This document shows, piece after piece, positions 1 to 7,138 of a DNA stretch of 13,595 nt. Every line of letters starts with the position of its first letter. Position 1 is the stretch's first letter. The position numbers and the translations under genes are program-made. Below the pieces are notes generated by a model. It did not search any database. It was given only the letters and a program-made list of their open reading frames with translations, and was not told the DNA's origin. Source of the stretch: Terriglobia bacterium (GTDB lineage: Bacteria > Acidobacteriota > Terriglobia > UBA7540); assembly GCA_030049455.1 (NCBI GenBank), contig JASIKV010000362.1:1-13595 (forward strand). The letters run 5' to 3'.

Positions 1-91
1 CAAATCTCGCGTCGAGGCCGAACGCCTGATGGCTTCGGGCCAGCGCCACATCAACCCGGAATTTCAGAGGCGGAGGTCGCGTCATGCCTGA
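1..91 (+). CDS. 3' end of an unidentified gene (partial)
   Basis: The frame starting at base 2 is open from the window edge to a TGA at 89-91 and encodes about 29 residues, ending in a basic tail (QRRRSRHA). The stop lies 8 bp inside the following dehydrogenase gene, the kind of short overlap seen between translationally coupled genes of one operon. The upstream gene therefore probably belongs to the same transcript. The visible residues are too few to assign a family. The frame starting at base 1 is also open here, so the assignment rests on the overlap geometry and is uncertain. Confidence 0.4.
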   Translation, partial: KSRVEAERLMASGQRHINPEFQRRRSRHA

Positions 92-908
92 ACGGCCCAG
101 TCCACAATCCACGGGAGCCAACGCAGCCGGGAATTTGTTCGCGCTGATTACAGGAGCCTCCAGCGGAATTGGCGCCTGCTTTGCGCGTGCGCTTGCCGGC
201 CGCGGCCAAAACATCGTTTTGGTAGCCAGGTCCCGGAACAGACTTGAGGCGATAAGGTCGGAGATTGCTGCGAAGAATCAGGTAAGCATTGAAATCGTGG
301 AAATGGACCTCAGCATACCGGAGGCCGCCGCGCGATTGGCTGGTCTGCTGAAAGAGCGCGGGATCAACGTCAGCTTGCTCGTGAATAATGCCGGCTTCGG
401 GGAGCACGGCGAGTTCGCGGAGCTGCCGCTTGCCCGCCAATCCGAAATGCTCCGCTTGAACATCGTTGCGCTGACGGAACTGACCCGCCTGCTTCTGCCG
501 GACATGATTTCGCGGCGGGGCGGGGGCATCATCAATGTCTCCTCGACTGCCAGCTTCCAGCCCATTCCCTATACGTCCGTCTACGCAGCCACCAAAGCTT
601 ACGTAACCAGTTTTTCCATGGGGCTGGCAGAGGAAGTCGCGCGACACGGCGTCAAGGTGCTGGCGCTCTGCCCGGGCGGGACGGCAACCAATTTCTTTGA
701 CGCGGGGCATTTTCAAAAGCTCAACTTCCCCGGAGGGCTGCAATCGCCCGAGGAGGTTGTCGAGCGCGGCCTGCGCGCCTTGCAGCGCGGGAAAAGCCTG
801 GCCGTTACGCGCTCGATCAACCGGCTGCTGGTTTTCGTCCAGCGGCTCGCACCGCGCAGACTCGTGGCCCGGCAGGCAGGCGAAATGTTTCGACCCCGCG
901 CAAAATAG
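84..908 (+). CDS. Short-chain dehydrogenase/reductase (classical SDR)
   Basis: This is a 274-residue cytoplasmic NAD(P)-dependent oxidoreductase of the classical SDR family, with a single Rossmann domain. The cofactor-binding TGASSGIG motif is at residues 23-30 and the structural NNAG motif at 101-104. The catalytic set is Asn126, Ser154, Tyr167 and Lys171 (YAATK), followed by the PGG turn at 197-199. An Arg (R49) after the second strand suggests a preference for NADP(H), but this is inference. The start is supported by GGAGG at 72-76, 7 nt before the ATG, and by the overlap with the preceding gene. About 15 residues precede the first strand, slightly more than usual. The substrate cannot be read from the sequence. 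The overall pattern resembles DltE/YqjQ-like SDRs, whose substrates are poorly defined. It converges on the kdsC-like gene with 40 bp between the stops and no visible terminator. Confidence 0.93.
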   Translation: MPERPSPQSTGANAAGNLFALITGASSGIGACFARALAGRGQNIVLVARSRNRLEAIRSEIAAKNQVSIEIVEMDLSIPEAAARLAGLLKERGINVSLLVNNAGFGEHGEFAELPLARQSEMLRLNIVALTELTRLLLPDMISRRGGGIINVSSTASFQPIPYTSVYAATKAYVTSFSMGLAEEVARHGVKVLALCPGGTATNFFDAGHFQKLNFPGGLQSPEEVVERGLRALQRGKSLAVTRSINRLLVFVQRLAPRRLVARQAGEMFRPRAK

Positions 909-948
909 TCCCTCCATGGTCGGTCGGAAGTTACGCGCGCGGTTCAGA

Positions 949-1623
949 TTATCTTGAGGTGCTCGAGGAGCCGGCCCCGCGTGTTGTTCGCCGTGATCCT
1001 TCGGATCGAGGCAAGGGCCGCGCCTCGGCGCGGTCGTAGGTTTTCAGGTCCAGGGCGCGGTCACCGCGAAGGTAGGACTTCAAAATTCCCGCCCACTTCC
1101 CTTTCGCAAGCAAAATTAGCTCAATGGCCTCACGCACCGCGCCGGCGCCGCCCCTTTGACGAGTGCAGTAATGAGCGTGTTTGCGCACCAGATCGTCGCC
1201 ATTGGCCACACTGATGCCCAGTCCAACCCGGGTGAGCAACGGCAAATCCGTCAAGTCGTCGCCGATGTAGCAGACTTCAGAATCCACTACCTGCGCGGCA
1301 TTGCGGATTTTTTCGTAGGGCTCGATTTTTTCCAGCGCGTCCTGTTGCAGGAAATGTATTCCCAGGTCTTTGACGCGATACTCGATGACGAGCGAACTCC
1401 GCCCGGTGATGATTCCAGTCATGAGCCCGGCATAGTGGGCCAGACGCAGGCCCAGCCCATCGCGTGAGTCGAAGCCCTTGGTCTCAACCAGACCGCCACC
1501 CGGCCGGGGCACATAATAAAACTTCCCGTCGGTCAATACCCCATCAACGTCCATGAGGAGCAACTTGATCTTCCTGGCGCGAGCGAGCAGCGCGCGCGGA
1601 TATTTTTTGGTTTGTTTCGGCAT
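949..1623 (-). CDS. kdsC: KdsC-like 3-deoxy-D-manno-octulosonate 8-phosphate phosphatase (HAD family)
   Basis: This 224-residue protein matches the KdsC branch of cap-less HAD phosphatases. KdsC removes phosphate from Kdo-8-phosphate in the cytoplasm, the step before CMP-Kdo synthesis for lipopolysaccharide. HAD motif I is DVDGVLTDG at residues 25-33, with nucleophile D25 and acid/base D27. Motif II is TGR at 73-75, the motif III lysine is near K99, and motif IV is GDDLTD at 121-126. The family-typical GGAGAVREAIELIL helix follows at 158-171. The start at 1623 was preferred over an in-frame ATG at 1701, which adds 26 residues without homology; the ribosome-binding site is weak (AGAGA). Family members usually have about 170-185 residues. 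Here about 40 extra, Arg/Ser-rich residues follow the KGKW segment at 174-177. A related sugar-phosphatase specificity (N-acylneuraminate or KDN 9-phosphate) cannot be excluded. Confidence 0.88.
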   Translation of the reverse strand: MPKQTKKYPRALLARARKIKLLLMDVDGVLTDGKFYYVPRPGGGLVETKGFDSRDGLGLRLAHYAGLMTGIITGRSSLVIEYRVKDLGIHFLQQDALEKIEPYEKIRNAAQVVDSEVCYIGDDLTDLPLLTRVGLGISVANGDDLVRKHAHYCTRQRGGAGAVREAIELILLAKGKWAGILKSYLRGDRALDLKTYDRAEARPLPRSEGSRRTTRGAGSSSTSR

Positions 1624-1738
1624 AATAGTCTCTAAAAGGATGTTTCGAATGCTTTGGAAAGAATCCCTGCGTTTTCCGTTTGATTTGGCCCCTGCCCACA
1701 ATCACACCACGGCGGGCGGCGGCTGATTACAAACAGGG

Positions 1739-1747
1739 ATAATATCA
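1739..1747 (-). promoter_or_regulatory. Possible extended -10 promoter for the kdsC-like gene
   Basis: The 164-bp gap between the diguanylate cyclase stop and the kdsC-like start contains, on the minus strand, TGATATTAT. This is an extended -10 element (TGn followed by TATTAT) about 115 nt upstream of the kdsC-like ATG. No convincing -35 hexamer lies at the right distance, as can be the case for extended -10 promoters. The gap is AT-richer than the flanking genes. No strong terminator is seen for the cyclase, so read-through into kdsC is also possible. Confidence 0.3.
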
Positions 1748-1787
1748 CAGTTCGGAATTATCTTCTGTAGAAACTTTCCCACCCTTG

Positions 1788-3578
1788 TTACCCTGCCACG
1801 CTATCCGGCTCAGCCGCCACGGTGACACGGTTGCGCCCGCTCCGCTTCGATTCATAGAGGGCTTTGTCGGAAGCCTGAATAATTTCCTCAAGGGTCTGGC
1901 CGTGCTCGGGAAAAGCCACGACTCCGACGCTCACGGTAAGCTGGGGCAGGGGTTTTTCCGTGTTGGAGGGAACCACCATGGTCATGACGGCCTTGCGAAT
2001 TCGCTCGGCCACCACCGTGCAGGCCTGGGCGCTGGTGTCAGGGAGAATGACGACAAACTCCTCCCCGCCGTAGCGCGCCGCGAGGTTGGTTTCGCGCATG
2101 CAATTGGTGACGGTCTTGGCAAAATGGCGCAGCACGCGGTCGCCAATTTCATGGCCATAGATGTCATTGAAGCTCTTAAAGTGGTCCAGGTCGAGCATGA
2201 TCACGCCCACGGGCTGCGCGCGCCTGCGGGCAATGGCAAACAGTTTGCGCGTGTAATCTTCCAGAAAGCGCCGGTTGTAGAGTCCCGTCAGGACGTCGAT
2301 GTTGGCCTGTTGCTTCATGCGGTCCAACAGGCGAATGTTGGAAAGCGCGGAGGCGGCGCCGCTGAGATAGCTCTCCAGCAGGCGCTGGCGATCGGGAGTC
2401 CACAGGTCCTTTGCCGCCTCCATGCGCACAGCGCCGATGATGATTCCGCCGGCAATCAAGGGTCCGCAGTAGTAGCTCCCTTCCGTGGGGAGCACAAACT
2501 TCGACGGGCAGAGGGGTTCAATCTGCACATCGTTCACCACAAATGACCGCCCCGTGCGCACGGCTTTGCAATTGTGGGGTTCTTCGATCACCGGCCATGA
2601 GCCCTCCTCTTTCGGCAGCGGCACGAGCGTTGCGGCCGCTTCCAGGTAATTCTCGGCGGCATTCAATTTGAAAATAATTACCTGGCGGGGCTGAAAGCGC
2701 TCTCGCAAGGAGTGAAGGACCAGATCGTACACCTCCAGCTCCGAAGTGCATTGCGTGACCGCTTCGGAAAACCGGTTCAGGGAAGCAATCTCCTCACGTT
2801 CGCGCCGCAAGGCGCTGGTCATCTGGGAAAAGCTCCGGGAAAGAACTCCGAACTCATTGTCCACGACGGGCGGGAGCTCCGGTGAGAAATCACCCCGCCC
2901 GACCAATTCTGAGGCGCGAATCAGTTGCAGGACGGGCGCCACAATCAGGCGCGTCACGACACCCGTCAGGAACACCAGAATCCCGGCCAGCAGCGCTGCC
3001 AGTGTGACTCCCACCACCAGCATGCGTTGAATCACCTTTTCCGCGCTCGTCATTTCGCTGACGTTTTGCCCCTCGTCTTCGTTCCGCAGTTTCAGAACAT
3101 GGACGCGGATATCCGCCAGCCGCGATTGGCCGTCCGACATAACCGCATTTTGGTCCAATTCTGCGCCGGCGCGAACTTTGTCCATGCTGGGCAGGGCCCA
3201 CTGACTTTGCATCTGGTCGAATTCCGCGCGAATTCGAATGACCTCCTGAAGTTCGCCGGAATCCACGGCATCGAGGTCAACCAGGGCAAGGAGGTCCTCC
3301 TGCCCTTCCTTCACGGACTTGTCATAGGAGGCAAGCAGATCCTGGCGATGGTTGAAAACATATCCTCTCACTGCCATGGAGGCTTCGGTGGCGTGCCGCA
3401 GAAAGGATTCTCCCCGCACCACGCGCTCCTTGGACCGCAAGGCCGCGCGCTCCGTGTTGATGGCGCTCCAATAGGCGTAGAAGAAAAGCGCTACGGCGCA
3501 AAGCAAGACGAAAAGAGGGGGGAAGGTGACCAGGAGGATCTGGTCGCGGATTTTCAGATTTCGGATCGTAAACGCCAT
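1788..3578 (-). CDS. Membrane-anchored diguanylate cyclase (CHASE3-HAMP-GAF-GGDEF)
   Basis: This 596-residue inner-membrane sensor enzyme is predicted to make the second messenger cyclic di-GMP from two GTP. A first transmembrane helix spans about residues 14-36. A helical periplasmic region of about 40-185 resembles CHASE3 (charged, with an RGYVF segment). A second helix spans about 186-210, then a HAMP linker with the P-x-x-x-L pattern at about 211-262. A GAF-like domain covers about 270-415 and the GGDEF domain about 425-588. The GGDEF core is DVLTGLYNRR at 428-437, the metal/GTP residues D463, N471 and D480, and the signature GGEEF at 504-508, so catalysis is likely. The I-site that normally reads RxxD five residues before the signature reads RETN (496-499). 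The acidic residue needed for product inhibition is therefore missing. The start at 3578 has no good Shine-Dalgarno sequence, but it places the first helix correctly and lies about 50 nt behind a good promoter. Confidence 0.93.
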   Translation of the reverse strand: MAFTIRNLKIRDQILLVTFPPLFVLLCAVALFFYAYWSAINTERAALRSKERVVRGESFLRHATEASMAVRGYVFNHRQDLLASYDKSVKEGQEDLLALVDLDAVDSGELQEVIRIRAEFDQMQSQWALPSMDKVRAGAELDQNAVMSDGQSRLADIRVHVLKLRNEDEGQNVSEMTSAEKVIQRMLVVGVTLAALLAGILVFLTGVVTRLIVAPVLQLIRASELVGRGDFSPELPPVVDNEFGVLSRSFSQMTSALRREREEIASLNRFSEAVTQCTSELEVYDLVLHSLRERFQPRQVIIFKLNAAENYLEAAATLVPLPKEEGSWPVIEEPHNCKAVRTGRSFVVNDVQIEPLCPSKFVLPTEGSYYCGPLIAGGIIIGAVRMEAAKDLWTPDRQRLLESYLSGAASALSNIRLLDRMKQQANIDVLTGLYNRRFLEDYTRKLFAIARRRAQPVGVIMLDLDHFKSFNDIYGHEIGDRVLRHFAKTVTNCMRETNLAARYGGEEFVVILPDTSAQACTVVAERIRKAVMTMVVPSNTEKPLPQLTVSVGVVAFPEHGQTLEEIIQASDKALYESKRSGRNRVTVAAEPDSVAG

Positions 3579-3628
3579 ACGCCAAAGTCGAGGGGCTGCA
3601 CGAATCGTCTACGCGATCCTCAATTAGC

Positions 3629-3657
3629 AAAATAGCGCGATTTCCGCACCCCGTCAA
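3629..3657 (-). promoter_or_regulatory. Sigma70-like promoter of the diguanylate cyclase gene
   Basis: On the minus strand, TTGACG (3657-3652) and TATTTT (3634-3629) are separated by exactly 17 nt, a near-consensus housekeeping promoter. Transcription would start near 3622, giving a leader of about 45 nt before the cyclase ATG at 3578. It points to independent expression of the cyclase rather than dependence on the peptidase operon far upstream. Confidence 0.5.
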
Positions 3658-3659
3658 AC

Positions 3660-3683
3660 GAGGAGGGGCAAATTCGCCTCCTC
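3660..3683. repeat. Inverted repeat, 7-bp arms (GAGGAGG/CCTCCTC)
   Basis: GAGGAGG at 3660-3666 and CCTCCTC at 3677-3683 are perfect inverted repeats around a 10-nt spacer. The element sits immediately upstream of the cyclase promoter. It could be a weak terminator for transcripts arriving from the M16 genes, but neither side has a clear T-run. It could instead be an operator next to the -35 element. The function is undecided. Confidence 0.4.
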
Positions 3684-3928
3684 CTTCTGCCCATGGAATT
3701 GTCGTGTGGGGAAATCGTCCCGGAATTTCAGGCGATCCTGCTGCGGCAATGAAGCGGTGTCCACTTCCACTCCGGACGGCAGTTCATGCTTCCAAAAACA
3801 TAGAACATACCGGCGACGTGAATCGCCCCGTAGCGGCGGGAATTGGACATGGGAGAGACGCGACGGAAAAAGAGAGATAGGCCCTGGACTTGCCGGTCTG
3901 CGCTTGCAGAGCAACCCCTCGCCCCCAT

Positions 3929-3955
3929 CCCCTCTCCCCGCGCGGGAGAGAGGGG
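3929..3955. repeat. REP-like GC-rich hairpin
   Basis: CCCCTCTC (3929-3936) pairs perfectly with GAGAGGGG (3948-3955). Between them, CCCGCGCGGG (3937-3946) is itself a perfect palindrome, and only A3947 is bulged. The preceding bases (CCCCTCGCCCCCAT, 3915-3928) complete the pattern of the C-rich run plus CTCTCC...GGAGAG hairpin known as a dispersed intergenic repeat in many bacterial genomes. Membership of such a family is judged from the pattern alone. It could stabilise the 3' end of the M16 transcript. Confidence 0.6.
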
Positions 3956-4159
3956 CGCCAAAGGCGGGGCCGCTTTCCGGGGGTTTCACCCCAGGCTAAT
4001 GAACTCGCTCTCCTCCAGGGAGTCCCGACAGATCCGGTATCGGCCCGATGCCGCGAACTGCGGGGGAAACTTCAAGCGCCCCTTTGTCAAAGCGTCAACC
4101 CAATACCGAGGGTCTCGGAACAGCTTCCAGTAGTTTCGTCGACCCACACAGAAAAAACC

Positions 4160-5662
4160 TTAATCCTCCCTCTTCCCGTTCGTGTCATAGACTTCCACAG
4201 TCCCATACTTCTTCAAAACTTCGCGTATGGATTCATTTTTGTCATTACCCGGTTGCTTGGCGTCGCCGACGCACACAAATTGCAGGTGGTCCAGGTCCAC
4301 GTATTTTCGCGCGGCGGCCTGCACTGCATCAGCAGTCGTCTGCCCCACCTCCACCGGGTAGCGATCCCAGTAGTCCGCGGGCAGATCATAAACCTGAACC
4401 AGGATGTAACGCGAAAGGAGCTGCTGGGTCTGCTCCAGCGAGAGGGCAAAACTGGCCACGATGGAGCGCCGCGCATCGCTCAACTCCTTTTCAGGAACTT
4501 TCTCGTCACGAATGCGCTTGAACTCATACATCAGTTGCTCCATGGAGCCGTCCGTCACCGCGTTGCGCACCTCCGTGTTCGCCGCCCAAGGTTGGGGATA
4601 CTCGTCGTCTCCCACGCGGCTGTAAGCGCCGTAAGTATAGCTGTGGGTTTCACGAAGGTTCAGGAACAGCCGCGCCTGCGGGCCGCCACCCAGGACACGA
4701 TTCATGACGACCAGCGAAATGTAGTCCTGATCGGTCCGCCGCGCGCCATAATCCCCGGCCACGATATTGGTCTGCACGGAATCCGGCCGGTCCACAAGAT
4801 AGATTTTGGCTGAAGCGGGGGCAGGAAGATGACTCCAATCCGGCTTGGGGACGGGCGCGCCTTGCCAGTCACCAAAGGCCTTCCGGCAGAGTTCAATAAA
4901 CTCTTTCGCCTCCACATCCCCGCCCACGGCCAGAATTGCGTTGCTGGGCACATAGTATTTGTCGTGGAATTCCTTCAGATTTCCTGTGGTGACATTCTTG
5001 ATGGAATCCGAAGTCGGCAACGTAACGGAGGCCGGGAAATCCCCGTAAAGCGCCTGGTGAAATCTTTCATTGGCCAGAGCGTAAGGTTGCGACCGCTCCT
5101 GCTCAAGGTCGGAGAGCTGTCGCGCCTTGTACTTATCCAATTCGTCCTGTGAAAAGCTGGGGTTCAGCGCAACGTCAGCGATTAAGTCCAGAATCTGACT
5201 GGTGCTGGTCGAAAGGCCCGAAGCCACGACGACGGAGGAGGTGGACCCGAACTCCGCGTCACAATACAATGTCGCCCCAAGCCGATCGATATCCACGGCC
5301 AGTTGCGAGCTGGTCCGGTGGGTTGTTCCTTCGCGAAGCATGTCGGCGGTGAAACCCGCGAGCCCCGGCAAATCCTTGGGGTCAGACATGTCGCCGGTCC
5401 CGATTTGAAGAACAATGTTTACAGTGGGCAATTTGTGCCGCTCAAGCACCAGCACCGTGAGTCCGTTGGGCAGTTTGGTGACGACAGGCTTCGGCAGCGT
5501 GACCTTCAGCGTTTCGTTATTCACCGGCGCGCGATTCTTGTGCACCACTTTGGACAGCTCCGCGCCGTGTTGTTGCTGCTGAGAAAACGCCGGCATCGCC
5601 ACTGCCGTCAGCGCCATGAGGGCCGCCAGAGAATGGATGAGAGTTGGACGATTCGTATTCAT
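4160..5662 (-). CDS. M16 peptidase homologue, non-catalytic partner subunit
   Basis: This is a 500-residue secreted protein of the M16B (processing-peptidase-like) fold. An N-terminal signal peptide, hydrophobic at about residues 11-25, ends near AFSQ. The N-terminal M16 domain starts at about residue 58 (KLPNGLTVLVLERHKLP), and the C-terminal domain carries the glycine-rich loop GGGPQARLFLNLRE at 325-338 and TYGAYS at 343-348. The zinc site HxxEH expected after PGLA is replaced by G103-F-T-A106-D107, so it cannot bind zinc in the usual way. Known M16 heterodimers pair one catalytic and one inert subunit that helps hold the substrate, and this protein fits the inert role. Its start is 2 bp after the stop of the catalytic gene, with AAGGAGG at 5673-5679 inside that gene. 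Co-translation and complex formation are therefore likely. Location is probably the periplasm. Confidence 0.93.
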   Translation of the reverse strand: MNTNRPTLIHSLAALMALTAVAMPAFSQQQQHGAELSKVVHKNRAPVNNETLKVTLPKPVVTKLPNGLTVLVLERHKLPTVNIVLQIGTGDMSDPKDLPGLAGFTADMLREGTTHRTSSQLAVDIDRLGATLYCDAEFGSTSSVVVASGLSTSTSQILDLIADVALNPSFSQDELDKYKARQLSDLEQERSQPYALANERFHQALYGDFPASVTLPTSDSIKNVTTGNLKEFHDKYYVPSNAILAVGGDVEAKEFIELCRKAFGDWQGAPVPKPDWSHLPAPASAKIYLVDRPDSVQTNIVAGDYGARRTDQDYISLVVMNRVLGGGPQARLFLNLRETHSYTYGAYSRVGDDEYPQPWAANTEVRNAVTDGSMEQLMYEFKRIRDEKVPEKELSDARRSIVASFALSLEQTQQLLSRYILVQVYDLPADYWDRYPVEVGQTTADAVQAAARKYVDLDHLQFVCVGDAKQPGNDKNESIREVLKKYGTVEVYDTNGKRED

Positions 5663-5664
5663 AA

Positions 5665-7038
5665 CTATTTCCCCTCCTTCTGCGCTCTAGCTGGTTTGCG
5701 AGCTGACGCCGCGGGCAAATCCGTAACCAGGGCAAGCTGTTCCGGCACCAGGTACTTTTGCGCAGCATCCTTCACCTGAGCGGCCGTAACCGCGTCAAAT
5801 TGATTGACCTTGGTGTTGATCAGATTGGGGTCATTGAAGTAGACGGCATACTGCCCAATCAGGATGGCAGTGTAAAGGTCCGATTCCCTGGTTTGAATCT
5901 GACTGCGCAGGAACTGCACCCGCGCCTTTTCAAGCTCGTCATTGGTGATGCCGTCCTTCTGGACCGCGGCTACTTCATCCCGAATGCCCGCCTCGCAGTC
6001 TTCAGGTTTCACTCCGGGCCGCAAAAACGCGTAGATATAAAGCAGGCTGGGCCCGCGGCGCTCATCCGCCTGGGCAAACACCTGCGTGGCGAATTGCTTG
6101 TCCTTCACCAAATGCTGGTAGAGCCGCGAGCTTTGTCCCTGCCCCAGCACATTTGCCAAGACGTGGAAGGCTTCGTTATCCGGCGTGTTGCCGGCGGGAA
6201 TGTGGTAGGCCAAGATCACCATGGGCGTGCGCGCCAGCGGGTCGTGAATCGTTTCCCGCCTTTCTCCATAATGGGGCGGCTCAGTCATATCGACTTTCGG
6301 TGGAGCAGCTTGAGAGGGAATGCTTCCGAAGTACTTTTTTACTTTCTCGAAAGCCTCAGCGGGGTCGATATCACCCACGAGCGTCAAGACCGCGTTGTTG
6401 GGAGCGTAGTAGATGCGGAAGAACTCCTTGACATCTTCAACGGAGGCGGCATTCAGGTCGGACATCTCGCCGATCGTCGAATGCTTGTACGCGAAGTTGT
6501 CATATGCGATGTTGTCGATATCGAGGAACGCGTGGCCATAGGGCTGGTTATCTTCACCCAGGCGGCGCTCTTCCTGCACTGCGTTACGCTGGTTGTCAAG
6601 ATTGTCCTGGGTCACGGCAAGCGATCGCATGCGGTCGCTTTCCAGAAACAGTCCCAGGTCCAATTGGTTCTTGGGCAGCTCCTCGAAATAATTTGTCCGG
6701 TCCTCGTTGGTGGTCCCGTTCATGTTGCCGCCATTGTTGAAAATCAGCGTATAGTGCTCGCCCTTGCCGACGTTTTCCGACCCCTCGAACATCATGTGCT
6801 CGAAGAGATGCGCAAAGCCGGTGCGCCCCGGCCGCTCATTCCTCGAGCCCACGTTGTAGGTGATGGCGATTCCGTAAACGGGCGCAGTGTGATCCGCTGC
6901 GATGATCACGCGCAGGCCGTTCTCCAGCTTCTGGTCCGTAAATTCCACCTGCGGCAGTTTCGGTTGCTGGGCATTTCCGGACTGGGTCATCATCATCAAC
7001 CCGCCGAGCAGCAACCCGCACCATCGATAGGTTTTCAT
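5665..7038 (-). CDS. Secreted M16 zinc metallopeptidase, catalytic subunit
   Basis: This 457-residue protein has a signal peptide (about residues 1-23, ending GNA before QQ) and two M16 domains. The inverted zinc motif HLFEH is at 77-81, giving zinc ligands H77 and H81 and catalytic E80. The third ligand is E157 in the NAVQEERR segment at 152-159. The second domain contains the AYHIPAG segment (277-283) and GQGQSSRLYQHL (299-310), the usual substrate-side loop. The length is right for a single-chain half of an M16B pair. It should cut oligopeptides or unfolded segments inside a closed chamber in the periplasm; its substrate is unknown. The start is fixed by AAGGAG at 7045-7050, 6 nt from the ATG. 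It is the first gene of a two-gene unit with the inert M16 subunit. The C-terminus (about 445-457) is basic and probably disordered. Confidence 0.95.
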   Translation of the reverse strand: MKTYRWCGLLLGGLMMMTQSGNAQQPKLPQVEFTDQKLENGLRVIIAADHTAPVYGIAITYNVGSRNERPGRTGFAHLFEHMMFEGSENVGKGEHYTLIFNNGGNMNGTTNEDRTNYFEELPKNQLDLGLFLESDRMRSLAVTQDNLDNQRNAVQEERRLGEDNQPYGHAFLDIDNIAYDNFAYKHSTIGEMSDLNAASVEDVKEFFRIYYAPNNAVLTLVGDIDPAEAFEKVKKYFGSIPSQAAPPKVDMTEPPHYGERRETIHDPLARTPMVILAYHIPAGNTPDNEAFHVLANVLGQGQSSRLYQHLVKDKQFATQVFAQADERRGPSLLYIYAFLRPGVKPEDCEAGIRDEVAAVQKDGITNDELEKARVQFLRSQIQTRESDLYTAILIGQYAVYFNDPNLINTKVNQFDAVTAAQVKDAAQKYLVPEQLALVTDLPAASARKPARAQKEGK

Positions 7039-7089
7039 GTGAGGCTCCTTTCGACTGATTTCCCATTTGGATCAGGTATTCTGTTCCCA

Positions 7090-7124
7090 TTGTGCATCCA
7101 GCACAAGGCTATTAGGATCCCTAA
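7090..7124. repeat. Two adjacent small dyads upstream of the M16 operon
   Basis: TTGTGC (7090-7095) and GCACAA (7101-7106) form a perfect inverted repeat with a 5-nt centre. TTAGG (7112-7116) and CCTAA (7120-7124) form a second one with a 3-nt centre. Both lie in the 100-bp gap between the glycosidase stop and the M16 start, 50-90 nt upstream of the latter. They could be binding sites for a dimeric repressor or activator. No T-run follows on the minus strand, which argues against simple terminators. Confidence 0.35.
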
Positions 7125-7138
7125 CTTGTCCGGCTCAA

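Larger units (their letters stand above)
3579..4159. other. Gene-free region between the cyclase and the M16 genes
   Basis: No open frame in these 581 bp has a recognisable protein family, and the short frames present run through hairpins and low-complexity C/G tracts. The stretch holds the cyclase promoter, the GAGGAGG dyad, a small dyad GGCGA/TCGCC (3812-3827), the strong REP-like hairpin (3929-3955) and a 5-bp dyad CCGAG/CTCGG (4106-4118) downstream of the M16 stop. The last may contribute to transcript end formation, but no T-run follows it. The long gap and the number of dyads suggest a slot where repeats accumulate. Confidence 0.6.

Noticed and set aside
51..917. Minus-strand open frame of 288 codons opposite the dehydrogenase
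   Set aside because: The plus strand encodes all SDR motifs with correct spacing, and the minus frame has none of any family.
3654..3989. Short minus-strand frames in the gene-free gap
   Set aside because: They cross the REP-like hairpin and C/G tracts, have no ribosome-binding site and no recognisable domain. I prefer to call the region non-coding.
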